From NCBI GenBank assembly GCA_964493785.1, contig CAZBPM010000010.1, forward strand, positions 70,035 through 134,034: a DNA stretch of 64,000 nt, read 5' to 3'. A model generated the notes under the pieces. The model was not told the origin of the DNA. It searched no databases and saw only the letters and a list, made by a program, of their open reading frames with translations. This stretch comes from Hyphomicrobium_A sp964493785 (lineage in GTDB: Bacteria; Pseudomonadota; Alphaproteobacteria; Rhizobiales; Hyphomicrobiaceae). Positions 52,451-61,838 of the stretch are shown in pieces (position 1 is the first letter of the stretch; every line of letters starts with the position of its first letter). The position numbers were made by a program, and so were the translations under genes.

Positions 52451-54808
52451 ATGAGCACGACAGTCCTCACCTCGCGTGCACGCCCGAAGGTGATTGTGCC
52501 GGGCAGCGCCGCGCTCGAGCCGAGCGTCGAGCGCTATGTCCTCAAGGGCGGCGGCACGGCAGCCTTCGAGATCGAAGCCGGCGACCGCATCGAGCTGGCT
52601 GCACTGGAAGGCGGCCAGCCCGTGGAACTCGTCGCCTTCGGCAAGCAGGGAAAGAGCGACCTCGCAGCGTTCGGCCTCAAGGGAGGCAGCGCGCCCGCCG
52701 GGATTCAGCGCGCGCTCGAAGCCGATACCGAGGATACCGCGCGCGTTCGTTTCGGCATCTATCGCCGCGGCTATGACCTCGGCCGCGCCAAGGCCGTGCG
52801 CGTCCTCACGCCCGACGCCGGGCCGGGCGAGATGGCGAGCCTCGAAGCGCAGCATAGCGTGTTCGTCGTGCTCGGCGCTCCGGCTGAGCCGATGGTCGTC
52901 TGGGAGCAGACGCCGCCGAGCGATGTGCTTGTTTTCATTCGTCGCGCCAACCCGCGCGTGCAGTCAGTGGCCCCTCTGCCCGATCCCATCGCCGAGCCCC
53001 GGCTCGACATCCGCATCAACGTCGCGAGCGCGGAAAGCTTCGAGGTCTACGAGGGCGAGTACATTCAGATCATAGACGTCCAGGGCCGCCAGTGCTCGGA
53101 CTTCATCGCCTTCAACCGCAAGGCGCTCGATGAGGGCAAGGAGCAGGGCCTCGACGCGCTCACCACGCGCACGCTGAACGGGGCCGCCTATCCCGTGCCG
53201 GGTTTGCTGCACTCGAAGTTCTTCGACCGCGACCGCAACCCGTTGGTCGAGATCGTGCAGGACACCGTCGGCCGCCACGACACGTTCAACCTCGCGTGCA
53301 CCACCCGCTACTACGAGGACATGGGCTACTTCGGCCATCCCAACTGCACGGACAACTTCAACAACGCACTCGCGCCCTACGATCCCATATCCCAGCTGCG
53401 CGGCTGGCCCGCGATCAACTTCTTCTACAACACCAACGTCGACAGCCATAACCACATCTGGTCGGACGAGCCCTGGTCGCGCCCCGGCGACTACGTCGTC
53501 ATGCGCGCGTTGAGCGACCTCGTATGCGGCGCCTCATCGTGCCCATCCGACATTGACGCCTCCAACGGCTGGCACCTCACCGAAATCCAAGTGCGCGTCT
53601 ATCCCAAGGACGCGCCATTCAAGCGCTCGATCGGACACCGCATGACTGCTGAAGCTCCCCTGCAATTGACGCGCGAAAGCGGTTTCCATCCGCGCACGTC
53701 CAAGCTCACGCGCAACTTCGGCGACTACCGCGGTTTCTGGGTGCCGCACTGCTTCGCCAACGCTGGCGCCATCGAAGAGTATTGGGCCTGCCGCGAGCGC
53801 GCGGTGATCATGGATCTGTCGCCGCTGCGCAAGATGGAGGTGCTGGGCCCCGATGCAGAGCAGTTCCTGCAGGGCATCGTCACCCGCGACGTGCGCAAGC
53901 TCTCGGTCGGCCAGGTGTTCTACACCACCATGTGCTACGAGCACGGCGGCATGGTCGACGACGGCACGCTGTTCCGCCTCGGCGACAACAACTTCCGCTG
54001 GATCGGCGGCGATGACGCGAGCCTGCTCTGGTTGAAGGATCAGGCGGCGAAGTCGAGCTACAACATCAATCTCAAGACCGCGACGTCGGAGATCCATAAC
54101 GTCGCGGTGCAGGGCCCCCGCTCGCGCGAGATCCTGCGCGAGATCGTCGGCACGCCGCCCGGCCGCCCGACCATCGACGAGCTTGGGCTCTTCCGCTTCA
54201 CAGTCGGCCGCATCGGCGGCGTTGCCGGCATTCCTGTTCTCGTCTCGCGCACCGGCTACACCGGCGAACTGGGTTACGAGGTGTTCTGCCATCCGACGGA
54301 CGCGCCCGCGGTGTGGGATGCGATCATGGCCGCTGGCGAGCCGTTCGGCCTTCAGCCGTTCGGCTTCGACGCACTCGACATGGTCCGCATCGAGGCCGGC
54401 CTCGTCTTCGGCGGCCACGACTTCGACTCCACCACCGATCCTTTCGAGGCCGGCATCGCCTTCACCGTCCCCGCCAAGAAGGAGGAGGACTACATCGGCA
54501 AGGCGGCGCTCGAGCGTCGCCGGGCCAATCCCATGCGCAAGCTGGTCGGGCTCGAGGTCACGGGCAACGAGAAGCCGTCGCACGGCGATCCCGTATTCGT
54601 CGGCCGGGCGCAGGTCGGCATCGTCACCAGCGCCATGCGCTCGCCCTTGCTGAAAAAGACTGTCGCCTTCGCGCGCATCGACACGGCCCACGCCGCTCTC
54701 GACACCGAGCTGGAGATCGGCCGCCTCGACGGCAAGCAGAAGCGGTTCAAGGCGAAGGTCGTACCGTTCCCGTTCTACGATCCCGAAAAGAAGCGCGTAC
54801 GCATGTAG
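52451..54808 (+). CDS. tdm: Trimethylamine N-oxide demethylase (DUF1989-GcvT)
   Basis: Tdm splits TMAO into dimethylamine and formaldehyde without an external reductant. The protein is 785 residues. The N-terminal half contains a DUF1989 domain (about 190-370) with conserved Cys/His stretches (IIDVQGRQCSDFIAFN, HDTFNLACTTRYYEDMG, HPNCTDNFNNA, SCPSDIDASNGWH). The C-terminal half (about 420-785) is a GcvT tetrahydrofolate domain (VIMDLSPLRKMEVLGPDAEQ, LVSRTGYTGELGYEVFC). This is the two-domain layout of Methylocella Tdm. It is the last gene of the operon, followed by a terminator. Confidence 0.92.
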   Translation: MSTTVLTSRARPKVIVPGSAALEPSVERYVLKGGGTAAFEIEAGDRIELAALEGGQPVELVAFGKQGKSDLAAFGLKGGSAPAGIQRALEADTEDTARVRFGIYRRGYDLGRAKAVRVLTPDAGPGEMASLEAQHSVFVVLGAPAEPMVVWEQTPPSDVLVFIRRANPRVQSVAPLPDPIAEPRLDIRINVASAESFEVYEGEYIQIIDVQGRQCSDFIAFNRKALDEGKEQGLDALTTRTLNGAAYPVPGLLHSKFFDRDRNPLVEIVQDTVGRHDTFNLACTTRYYEDMGYFGHPNCTDNFNNALAPYDPISQLRGWPAINFFYNTNVDSHNHIWSDEPWSRPGDYVVMRALSDLVCGASSCPSDIDASNGWHLTEIQVRVYPKDAPFKRSIGHRMTAEAPLQLTRESGFHPRTSKLTRNFGDYRGFWVPHCFANAGAIEEYWACRERAVIMDLSPLRKMEVLGPDAEQFLQGIVTRDVRKLSVGQVFYTTMCYEHGGMVDDGTLFRLGDNNFRWIGGDDASLLWLKDQAAKSSYNINLKTATSEIHNVAVQGPRSREILREIVGTPPGRPTIDELGLFRFTVGRIGGVAGIPVLVSRTGYTGELGYEVFCHPTDAPAVWDAIMAAGEPFGLQPFGFDALDMVRIEAGLVFGGHDFDSTTDPFEAGIAFTVPAKKEEDYIGKAALERRRANPMRKLVGLEVTGNEKPSHGDPVFVGRAQVGIVTSAMRSPLLKKTVAFARIDTAHAALDTELEIGRLDGKQKRFKAKVVPFPFYDPEKKRVRM

Positions 54809-54860
54809 AGATTGCCGCGCAACATCGTTCCCTGAGCACTCCCTTCCCGAGTGCAAACTT

Positions 54861-54887
54861 GGCCGGAGGTCCCCCTCCGGCCCTTTT
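54861..54887 (+). terminator. Rho-independent terminator after tdm
   Basis: A 9-bp perfect stem (GGCCGGAGG at 54861-54869 with CCTCCGGCC at 54874-54882), 4-base loop and CTTTT tail, 52 bases beyond the tdm stop. Confidence 0.9.
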
Positions 54888-55064
54888 GCTTTCGGGGGTG
54901 GCCCGTCCCGCAGGTGGGAGTGGTAAATCGTTTCTGCCGCTTGAGCCGGCTATTAACGCGCTCGTGCTAAGCCGTCGGCGATGCCGCGGAAGCGCCGCTT
55001 GATCTCGGTCCCCCTCGACCACACCTTAAGCTAGGGGATCTGCAACCGACCAAGGAGAACAATA

Positions 55065-55325
55065 ATGAGGCTCGCAGGCCTGACGGCAATTTCGGCAGCG
55101 GCATTCGTCATCGCAGCCCCCGCCATCGCAACCGCCCAAACGTATTGGGAAGTAGAGGCAGCACGCGCCAACGCCCGCGCGGGCGGGCCCACAAACGCCT
55201 ACGACGCGGACCTTCTGAGGCGGTACGGCTGCCTGAGCGGCACCAACAGCAGCTTTTGCAAAAGCCTAAACCGCGGCGATGACGGTCGCCGCTACTATCG
55301 CAAATCGCGCCGCAGCGCGCGCTAG
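55065..55325 (+). CDS. Small exported basic protein
   Basis: This 86-residue precursor has a signal peptide (about 1-23, ending AIATAQ) and a mature part of about 62 residues: polar, with two cysteines (GCLSG, FCKSL) and a basic tail (RRYYRKSRRSAR). AAGGAG lies 8 bases before the ATG. No family recognised. It follows the methylamine operon terminator and is probably unrelated to it. Confidence 0.65.
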   Translation: MRLAGLTAISAAAFVIAAPAIATAQTYWEVEAARANARAGGPTNAYDADLLRRYGCLSGTNSSFCKSLNRGDDGRRYYRKSRRSAR

Positions 55326-55454
55326 CACCACCGCTGATAGCTGCCACCTATCGCGCAATCGCCCCGGCGACTTCACTGGAGTTTGACGGGGCGCTTAAGC
55401 GTGTCGGCGCGCGTGCGTGCTATAGCGTGGTGAACCATCAGCGAAAGGTTCGAC

Positions 55455-55877
55455 ATGACCGAGCCCCATCCGAGCGCCCCCGGCCTTCCCGCTGGCGTAA
55501 CCGAGGATCTGATCCGCAACCTGGTGCATACCTTCTACGCGAGGGTGCGTCAGGATCCGCTGCTGGGCCCGATCTTCGAGGCCAAGGTCCACAACTGGGA
55601 TGATCACCTGGCAAAGCTCTGCCGGTTCTGGTCCTCCGTCACGTTGCTGACCGGCACCTATAAGGGGCGCCCGATGCCGGTCCACGCAGCGCTGCCTGAC
55701 CTAGGCGACCGCCACTTCGCACGTTGGCTTGAGCTTTTTGCGCAAACCGCTGCCGACGTTTGTCCGCCTGCGGCGGCAGCACTGTTCATCGATCGCTCGC
55801 AGCGTATTGGCTATTCCCTGAGCCAGGGCATCGCCATGCACCGAGAGAGCCTCGCGAGCATGTCCACAACGAGCTAG
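55455..55877 (+). CDS. Group III truncated haemoglobin
   Basis: This 140-residue haem protein has the group III pattern: LIRNLVHTFYARVRQDPLLGPIFE, WDDHLAKLCRFWSSVTL, the proximal His region (VHAALPDLGDRHFARWLELF) and a C-terminal helix. Group III globins are thought to act in oxygen or nitric-oxide chemistry. The start is ATG 55455. Adjacent to a nitronate monooxygenase gene. Confidence 0.88.
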   Translation: MTEPHPSAPGLPAGVTEDLIRNLVHTFYARVRQDPLLGPIFEAKVHNWDDHLAKLCRFWSSVTLLTGTYKGRPMPVHAALPDLGDRHFARWLELFAQTAADVCPPAAAALFIDRSQRIGYSLSQGIAMHRESLASMSTTS

Positions 55878-55936
55878 CTCCGTCACGCCCCGCGAGGTAG
55901 CGACCACGCCAACAATAATAATAAACGGAGAACCAC

Positions 55937-56920
55937 GTGCCGCTTTCGACGCGCCTGAACCGCGAGCTGGGCATTCGCCACCCCATCATTTCTGCGCCCA
56001 TGGCATTCGCCGCCGGCGGCAAGCTGGCAGCTGCAGTATCGTCGGCGGGCGCGCTGGGCCTCATTGGCGGCGGCTATGGCGATGCCGACTGGCTCGAAGG
56101 CGAATGGCGCGCTGCCGGCAATACCCCTGTCGGATGCGGTTTCATCACCTGGTCGCTAAAGAAGCAGCCGCACCTCCTCGATCTCGCGTTGGCCCACAAT
56201 CCGCGCGCCATCATTCTGTCGTTTGGCGACCCCGAGCGCTTCGCCGCGCGCGTCAAGGACAGCGGCGCCAAGCTCATCTGTCAGGTGCAGACACGGCGCG
56301 ATGCAGAGCGCGCCATCGATTGCGGTGCCGACGTCGTTGTCGCGCAAGGAGGCGAGGCGGGAGGACATGGCGAGCTTCGCTCCACCTTCACCCTCGTGCC
56401 CGAAGTTGCCGATCTCATCGGCGCCCGCTCGCCGCAGGTTTTGCTGTGTGCTGCCGGCGGTATCGCCGACGGCCGCGGGCTCGCGGCGGCCCTCATGCTG
56501 GGCGCGGACGGCGTACTCGTCGGCTCGCGCTTGTGGGCTTCGCGCGAAGCCAACGTCTCCCCGCGCATGCACGCCGCCGCTCTCGCCGCAACCGGCGACG
56601 AGACGATCCGCTCGCAAGTGATGGATCTGGCGCGCAAGCTGGACTGGCCATCTCGCTACACCGCGCGCGTCCTGCGCAATCTATTCATCTCGCGCTGGCA
56701 CGGACGCGAGGCGGAGCTTGCCGCTGTGGCGGATGAGGAGGCTGCAAAGTACCGCAAGGCGTGGATGGACGGAGACCCCGACGCCAGCAACACGTTTGTC
56801 GGCGAGGCAGTGGGGCTCATCAACGCCATTGAGCCGGTACGCGACATCATCGAGCGCATGGTCGCGGACGCCGAGGCCCGCTTTCGTTCGGCCGCCGGCG
56901 AGATCGTGCAAAGCCGGTAG
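55937..56920 (+). CDS. Nitronate monooxygenase
   Basis: This is a 327-residue FMN-dependent TIM-barrel enzyme that oxidises alkyl nitronates. Typical parts are GIRHPIISAPMAFAAGGKLAAAVSSAGALG, VVVAQGGEAGGHGE (with the catalytic His in the GGH segment), VLLCAAGGIADGRGLAAALMLGADGVLVGSR (FMN phosphate site). GTG 55937 has GGAG 6 bases upstream. Together with the globin it could serve nitrogen-oxide or nitro-compound detoxification; that is inferred from position. Confidence 0.9.
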   Translation: MPLSTRLNRELGIRHPIISAPMAFAAGGKLAAAVSSAGALGLIGGGYGDADWLEGEWRAAGNTPVGCGFITWSLKKQPHLLDLALAHNPRAIILSFGDPERFAARVKDSGAKLICQVQTRRDAERAIDCGADVVVAQGGEAGGHGELRSTFTLVPEVADLIGARSPQVLLCAAGGIADGRGLAAALMLGADGVLVGSRLWASREANVSPRMHAAALAATGDETIRSQVMDLARKLDWPSRYTARVLRNLFISRWHGREAELAAVADEEAAKYRKAWMDGDPDASNTFVGEAVGLINAIEPVRDIIERMVADAEARFRSAAGEIVQSR

Positions 56921-57009
56921 AGCCCCGCTGCTTAAGGACGCCGCCGTTCTCCCCTGGCGCAATCTTGCCCGGTAGGCTTGATAGCGCTGTTCCGGGAGGA
57001 GGTAATTTC

Positions 57010-57588
57010 ATGACATCGCGTGGCATTGCCGTGGCTGTCGTCTGCGCCGTCGCCCTGTGCCCGGTTGCAATGCTGCCCAGCTGGGGTGCGGAGAAGGATG
57101 CCGGCGTCCCTGTGCCAAAGGCGTCCATTGCCGCCCCTGCCCAGCCCGGCGTGCCGGATGGCTTTCGGCTCAATATGTTGATCCGGACGACGTTGATCGC
57201 GCTTGGCCAGGCGAACCAGACTGGCAATTATTCCGTCCTGCGCGATCTCGGCACGGCGCAGTTTCAGGCGTCGAACACCGACACCCGGCTCGGCGAGATA
57301 TTCGCGACGCTCCGCGCCAGGAATCTCGATTTCTCGCCTGTGCTCTTCTTCGATCCCAAACTCGTGCGCGAGCCGACGGTTCAGGCAAGCGGCCTGCTGC
57401 GTCTGACGGGCTACATTCCGACGACGCCGCAACGCATCCTTTTCGACATGGGCTTCGAGCGAGCCGGCGAGCAATGGCGACTTTCAGCAATTGTCATCGA
57501 CGTGCAGCCGGCCCCGGCCGCTGCGGCGGCAGGAAAAGCGCCCGCGCCTAAAGCCTCCAAGGAAATCAAACCGAAGGCGAAGCCTTAG
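57010..57588 (+). CDS. Exported protein of unknown function
   Basis: This 192-residue precursor starts at ATG 57010 behind GGAGGAGG and has a signal peptide (about 1-26, PSWGAEK). The mature domain (about 45-165) is alpha+beta with GLLRLTGYIPTTPQRILFDMGFERAGEQWRLSAIVIDVQP, resembling an NTF2-like fold. The C-terminal tail is Ala/Pro/Lys-rich. Family not recognised with confidence. Confidence 0.7.
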   Translation: MTSRGIAVAVVCAVALCPVAMLPSWGAEKDAGVPVPKASIAAPAQPGVPDGFRLNMLIRTTLIALGQANQTGNYSVLRDLGTAQFQASNTDTRLGEIFATLRARNLDFSPVLFFDPKLVREPTVQASGLLRLTGYIPTTPQRILFDMGFERAGEQWRLSAIVIDVQPAPAAAAAGKAPAPKASKEIKPKAKP

Positions 57589-58080
57589 CGCGATCTAGAT
57601 GCAACTTGCGCGCGCCTCGCTTGATGGTCATTCCGGTATGGCAAGCACGCTGTCATCGCACTTGCAGACACGCAGCGAACCACGATTGCCGCGATGCGGC
57701 GGTCAACAAAAACAAAATAAACAATGAAAAATCAATATCATAAGGCAAATTCGTCCGCCAGCGTATCGATGAGGCTGAACGTGTCTCACGCGTTACAACC
57801 GGAGAGTGAGTATCGTTTATTCCCGGATTCCACTTGAAGGCGAGCTGCCCATCCTTTTTGCTGCGTCAGTGTGCTGACGAACGAAAATGTAGCAGCACGT
57901 ATGTTTGTTTTGCGTCGGGGGAGACGACTTATTTTCTGGGCAGACGAGCCCCCCAGTGACGGCACGGTCGGTAAGCATTTTGAAGCCGGCACCGTCATCC
58001 ACCGAAGTGCATGAATTTAGCCGCCGTGGGCCGTCGCCTTCGGCAAACGAGTAGCTGTGCGTAGTCGGAGTTTGCGTAAC
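57589..58080. other. AT-rich intergenic region before the autotransporter
   Basis: About 490 bases without a supported gene. A stretch at 57703-57750 is strikingly A-rich for this genome (AAAAACAAAATAAACAATGA and neighbours). Two minus-strand open frames cross the middle but have no ribosome site or domain. It probably holds the promoter and leader of the surface-protein gene. Confidence 0.45.
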
Positions 58081-61000
58081 ATGCGTATTCTTGTCGGGGG
58101 CACTACGTCTCATAAGAGCGGCCTCATTTCAGGCATCAGCGCCATAGCGCTCGCCGCAGTTTTTGCAGCCGCAAGTCCAACCGGCGCACTGGCTCTAGAT
58201 TGCAGTCAGGCGGGCGGGCCGCCAACCGGTCCCAACATATTCATTGGCGCTAATCCCGCAGGGGACAACAATGGCACCGGCCCCGGTAGCGACAGCCTTA
58301 CGTGTAATGGCAATATCATCAACGGCGACGCCGGAAACGGGAATGGCAGCGGGGGTGGTGTTGCAACCGGTCCAAGCAGTGCCACGCTGATCAATAACAT
58401 TCTCATTGGTACGAACACTGGCAACGACAATGGTTTTGCTGGGGTCGGTTTTCTAGGTACCGTCGACGGAGACGCAACCCTCACCAACAATATTATGGTG
58501 GGTACGAATACTGGGACAGGAAACGGCTCGGGAACTGCTGGGGCTGGCGCCGCTGCCGATGGAAACGCCACGCTTTCCAACAACCTCTTGTTGGGAACTG
58601 GCGCTGCCAGCAACAACGGCACGGCCTTCGTAGGTGGCCTCGGCTCGGCGACCGGAAACGCTATACTGTCAAACAATATGATCATGTCGACAGGAACGCT
58701 CGGCTTCACCGGCGTACCGGGCCTCTCTGTTGGGTCGGGTAGCTCCAACGGTGTAGGAACGGGCTTGGCTGGCACGGCGGTAACTGGTGACGCGACCGTC
58801 TCGAATAACTTGATCCTGGGCGCGGGCTCGGGGAGCTTGAACGGCTCGGCGCTCGGAGGGGACGGCGACGCGACGATTACCGGCAACACCATTTTCGGCG
58901 ACGGCTCGGGAACGGGGAACGGGATCAGCGTTCTTTCAGGAGATGCCAAAGCCACGGTCACCGATAACGTCATATTCGGCGATGCTTCCGGCAGCTTCAA
59001 TGGAGCAAAAATCGGGACCAGCGGCGACACTGACGTCACCGTCTCGAAGAACTACATCGTTGGAGACGGTTCGGGCAGCCTCAATCAGGGCGACGTCACC
59101 GGCAATACGATCTTCGGCGACGGCTCGGGCAGCGGAAACGGAAACAACTTCGCCAACAACTTCATCGCTGGCGATTTGTCGGGCACCAGCAACGGCGCGA
59201 ACTACGAGGACAACACGGTCATCGGCAACGCGTCCGGTGGCACTCTCCTTCTCGGCAACGGAGACAACTTCCAGAACAACACCATTATCGGTGATGGTTC
59301 CGGCAACCTCGCTGGTGACGACGTGCAGTACAATACCGTCATCGGCAGCCTCTCTGGCAATGGCTACGGCGACGGCGCCAGCTTCAACAACGTGCTCGGC
59401 AGTTTCTCCGGCAACGCCGTCGACGGAAGCTTCAACAACGTAGTCGGCAACGGCTCCGGCAACTTCGTGACCGGCAGCAGCAATAGCGCTCAGGGCAACC
59501 TCAGCGGCAACGTCGTCAACGGCAGCTTCAACCAGGCCGCTGGCGCCTTCTCCGGCAACGGCGTCACCGGCAACGCCAACCAGACGTCCGGCGTCGGCTC
59601 GGGCAACGTCGTCGAAGGCAACGACAACATCGCCTTCGGCAATCTCTCCGGCAATCTCGTCACCGGCAATTCAAACAAGGCGATCGGCGACGGTTCCGGC
59701 AACCTTGTAGAGGGCGACAGCAACAAGGTGTTCGGCGATCTGTCCGGCAACGTGGTCAGCGGCGATCGCAACAGCGCCAACTCGTTCCTCTCCGGCAACT
59801 TCGTCTTCGGCAATGACAACAACGCCACCGGCACCCTGTCGGGCAACGTGGTGGTCGGCGACCGCAACACCGCCAACGGCGACGGCTCCGGCAACGTGGT
59901 CATCGGCAGCGACAACCAAGCGCTCGGCACTGCCTCCGGCAACGTCGTGATCGGCAACGCGAACCAGGCATCCGGCGTCGGCTCCGGCAATGTGGTTGTC
60001 GGCGATGCCAACCAGGCGGCCGGCCTCCTCGTCGGCAACGCCGTCTTCGGCAACGGCAACCAGTCGAGCGGCACCGCCTCCGGTAACGTCGTCGTCGGCG
60101 ACAACAACCAGGGCAGCGGCCTGCGCGTCGGAAACTTCGTCTTCGGCTCCGGTAATCAGGCGAGCGGCACCGACGCCGGCAACGTCGTCGTCGGCCTCAA
60201 CAACCAGGCATTCGGCGATACGGTCGGCAACTTCGTGTTCGGCGACGACAACCAGGCGGCCGGCTACAACTCCGGCAACTTCGTCTTCGGCTCGGGCAAC
60301 CAGGCGAGCGGCGTCGAGGCAGGAAACTTCGTGGCGGGCCTGAACAACCAGGCTTCGGGTGAGCAGGTCGGCAACTTCGTCGCCGGCGATGACAACCAGG
60401 CCGCGGGCTACCAGTCAGGCAACTTCGTCCTCGGCCAGAACAACCAGGCGAGCGGCACGACGGTCGGCAACTTCGTGGTCGGAACCGACAACCAGGCCTC
60501 CGGCTTCGAGACGGGCAACTTCGTCGCCGGCACCAACAACCTCGCGTTTGGCTCTGGCAGCGGTAACTTCGTCTTCGGCTCCGGCAACCAGGCTTCCGGA
60601 ACGAACTCGGGCAACCTCGTCGCCGGCGTCAACAACCAGGCGAGTGGCGACACGGTCGGCAACGCGGTGCTAGGTGCCAACAACCAGGCCAGCGGCGCCA
60701 ACTCCGGCAACGGCGTCGTCGGAGCCAACAACCAGGCGAGCGGAAATTACACCGGCAATCTCGTAGTCGGACTGGCGAACCAGGCCAGCGGTGCCTTCTC
60801 CGGTAACGGCGTCATCGGCGTCGGCAATCAGGCGAGCGGCGTCGCAGTCGGCAACGACGTGGTCGGCTTCTCGAACCAGGCAACAGGCGCCTTCTCCGGC
60901 AACTCTGTCGAAGGTTTCGGCAACCAGGCCAGCGGTATCGGCTCCGGTAACAACGTCTCGGGCTTCGACAACCAGTCGAGCGGCGCCTTCGCGGGCAACG

Positions 61001-61635
61001 GCGTCTCGGGAAGCAGCAACGTCGCCATCGGCACCGGTGCCGGCAACGGCATCGCCGCCTCCAACACGCTGTCCGTCGGCACCAGCGCCCGCGCCGGTGC
61101 AGAGAGTTCGACCGCCGTCGGCCAGAACGCGCAGGTCGCCGATACGCACAGCCGCTCGACCGCGGTTGGCTACGGCGCCCAGAGCGAGTTCGAAGACGAG
61201 GTCAGCCTCGGCAACAAGAATGGGTCGCAGACCTACACGACACCCGGCATCACGTCGGGCCTCAGCCGCGACCGTCAGACCGGCCCGCTCGAAGTTGTGA
61301 CGTCTGACGCAAACGGCCACCTCGCCACCGACGGCGGCCAGATCTTCAGCGCACTCAGCGAACTCAATGGCGGTGTCGCCATCGCCATGGCGCTCGAGAA
61401 CCCAGACCTCGTCGGCAACGAGCAGTTCGGCATCGCCGGCAACATCTCGTACTGGGAAGAGAACGTCGCGATCGGCTTTAGCGCCGTCGGCGTGGTCGGC
61501 AGGAACCTGATGGGCAGCGGCGAGCGCCTCGCAGTCTCCGGTGCCGTCGGCTTCAGCATCGATGAAAATAACTTCGGACGCCAGGGCAGCAACAGCTCGG
61601 TCGGCGGACGTGCCGGCGCTCAGTTGACTTGGTGA
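58081..61635 (+). CDS. Trimeric-autotransporter-like adhesin with 16-residue repeats
   Basis: This is a surface protein of 1184 residues from ATG 58081 (a GTG at 58057 could add eight). An extended N-terminal signal region runs to about residue 38 (ALA). Residues about 50-440 carry irregular Gly/Asn-rich repeats. Residues about 444-987 are 34 consecutive 16-residue units, then YadA-head-like units (SSTAVGQNAQVADTHSRSTAVGYGAQ). The last 90 residues form a YadA-type anchor (GGVAIAMALENPDL, IGFSAVGVVGRN, VGGRAGAQLTW), which would make the outer-membrane barrel as a trimer. Function is probably adhesion or biofilm. Confidence 0.85.
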   Translation: MRILVGGTTSHKSGLISGISAIALAAVFAAASPTGALALDCSQAGGPPTGPNIFIGANPAGDNNGTGPGSDSLTCNGNIINGDAGNGNGSGGGVATGPSSATLINNILIGTNTGNDNGFAGVGFLGTVDGDATLTNNIMVGTNTGTGNGSGTAGAGAAADGNATLSNNLLLGTGAASNNGTAFVGGLGSATGNAILSNNMIMSTGTLGFTGVPGLSVGSGSSNGVGTGLAGTAVTGDATVSNNLILGAGSGSLNGSALGGDGDATITGNTIFGDGSGTGNGISVLSGDAKATVTDNVIFGDASGSFNGAKIGTSGDTDVTVSKNYIVGDGSGSLNQGDVTGNTIFGDGSGSGNGNNFANNFIAGDLSGTSNGANYEDNTVIGNASGGTLLLGNGDNFQNNTIIGDGSGNLAGDDVQYNTVIGSLSGNGYGDGASFNNVLGSFSGNAVDGSFNNVVGNGSGNFVTGSSNSAQGNLSGNVVNGSFNQAAGAFSGNGVTGNANQTSGVGSGNVVEGNDNIAFGNLSGNLVTGNSNKAIGDGSGNLVEGDSNKVFGDLSGNVVSGDRNSANSFLSGNFVFGNDNNATGTLSGNVVVGDRNTANGDGSGNVVIGSDNQALGTASGNVVIGNANQASGVGSGNVVVGDANQAAGLLVGNAVFGNGNQSSGTASGNVVVGDNNQGSGLRVGNFVFGSGNQASGTDAGNVVVGLNNQAFGDTVGNFVFGDDNQAAGYNSGNFVFGSGNQASGVEAGNFVAGLNNQASGEQVGNFVAGDDNQAAGYQSGNFVLGQNNQASGTTVGNFVVGTDNQASGFETGNFVAGTNNLAFGSGSGNFVFGSGNQASGTNSGNLVAGVNNQASGDTVGNAVLGANNQASGANSGNGVVGANNQASGNYTGNLVVGLANQASGAFSGNGVIGVGNQASGVAVGNDVVGFSNQATGAFSGNSVEGFGNQASGIGSGNNVSGFDNQSSGAFAGNGVSGSSNVAIGTGAGNGIAASNTLSVGTSARAGAESSTAVGQNAQVADTHSRSTAVGYGAQSEFEDEVSLGNKNGSQTYTTPGITSGLSRDRQTGPLEVVTSDANGHLATDGGQIFSALSELNGGVAIAMALENPDLVGNEQFGIAGNISYWEENVAIGFSAVGVVGRNLMGSGERLAVSGAVGFSIDENNFGRQGSNSSVGGRAGAQLTW
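59410..61041 (+). repeat. 34 tandem 48-bp coding repeats (16-residue units)
   Basis: The unit is GN-x-V-x-G-x-x-NQASG-x-x-x, 16 residues, in unbroken register from 59410 to 61041. Each unit splits into two 8-residue halves with Asn, Val/Ala and Gly at like positions, as expected of a beta-roll turn. Copies differ at third positions and at the x sites. The array lies wholly inside the surface-protein gene. Confidence 0.92.
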
Positions 61636-61664
61636 GAACGATTACACTGCACGACAACGATTAG

Positions 61665-61704
61665 AGATGGTGCGGCTCATGAGGGCCGCACCATCTTCAT
61701 TTTG
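61665..61704 (+). terminator. Rho-independent terminator after the surface protein
   Basis: A 12-bp perfect stem (AGATGGTGCGGC at 61665-61676 with GCCGCACCATCT at 61685-61696) and an 8-base loop, followed by TCATTTT. It lies 30 bases after the stop codon. Confidence 0.85.
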
Positions 61705-61838
61705 CGACGTGCTTGAGCAAAACTGGCAATGGCGCCGCTGTTCAGTATCCCCTAAGAAAATCCGCCTACGTTGAATGCATCCGCGGCTTGCGCCTGCTGC
61801 CGGCACGGCGCTAGCGTGGTGTATTGCCTGGGCGTGTC

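Noticed and set aside
51257..52855. Minus-strand open frame of about 530 codons across tmm and tdm
   Set aside because: Antisense to well-recognised enzymes, with no ribosome site or domain; Leu/Arg/Val-rich composition typical of shadow frames.
53534..54856. Long minus-strand frame under tdm
   Set aside because: Shadow of the GcvT domain of tdm; covers the region next to the terminator and has no start signal.
57786..58113. Two overlapping minus-strand frames before the autotransporter
   Set aside because: No ribosome sites, no domains, and they run into the promoter and leader of the surface-protein gene.
59410..61041. Regular 48-bp repeats considered as a CRISPR array
   Set aside because: Units are contiguous without spacers, vary at codon third positions and stay in one reading frame; no cas genes are present.
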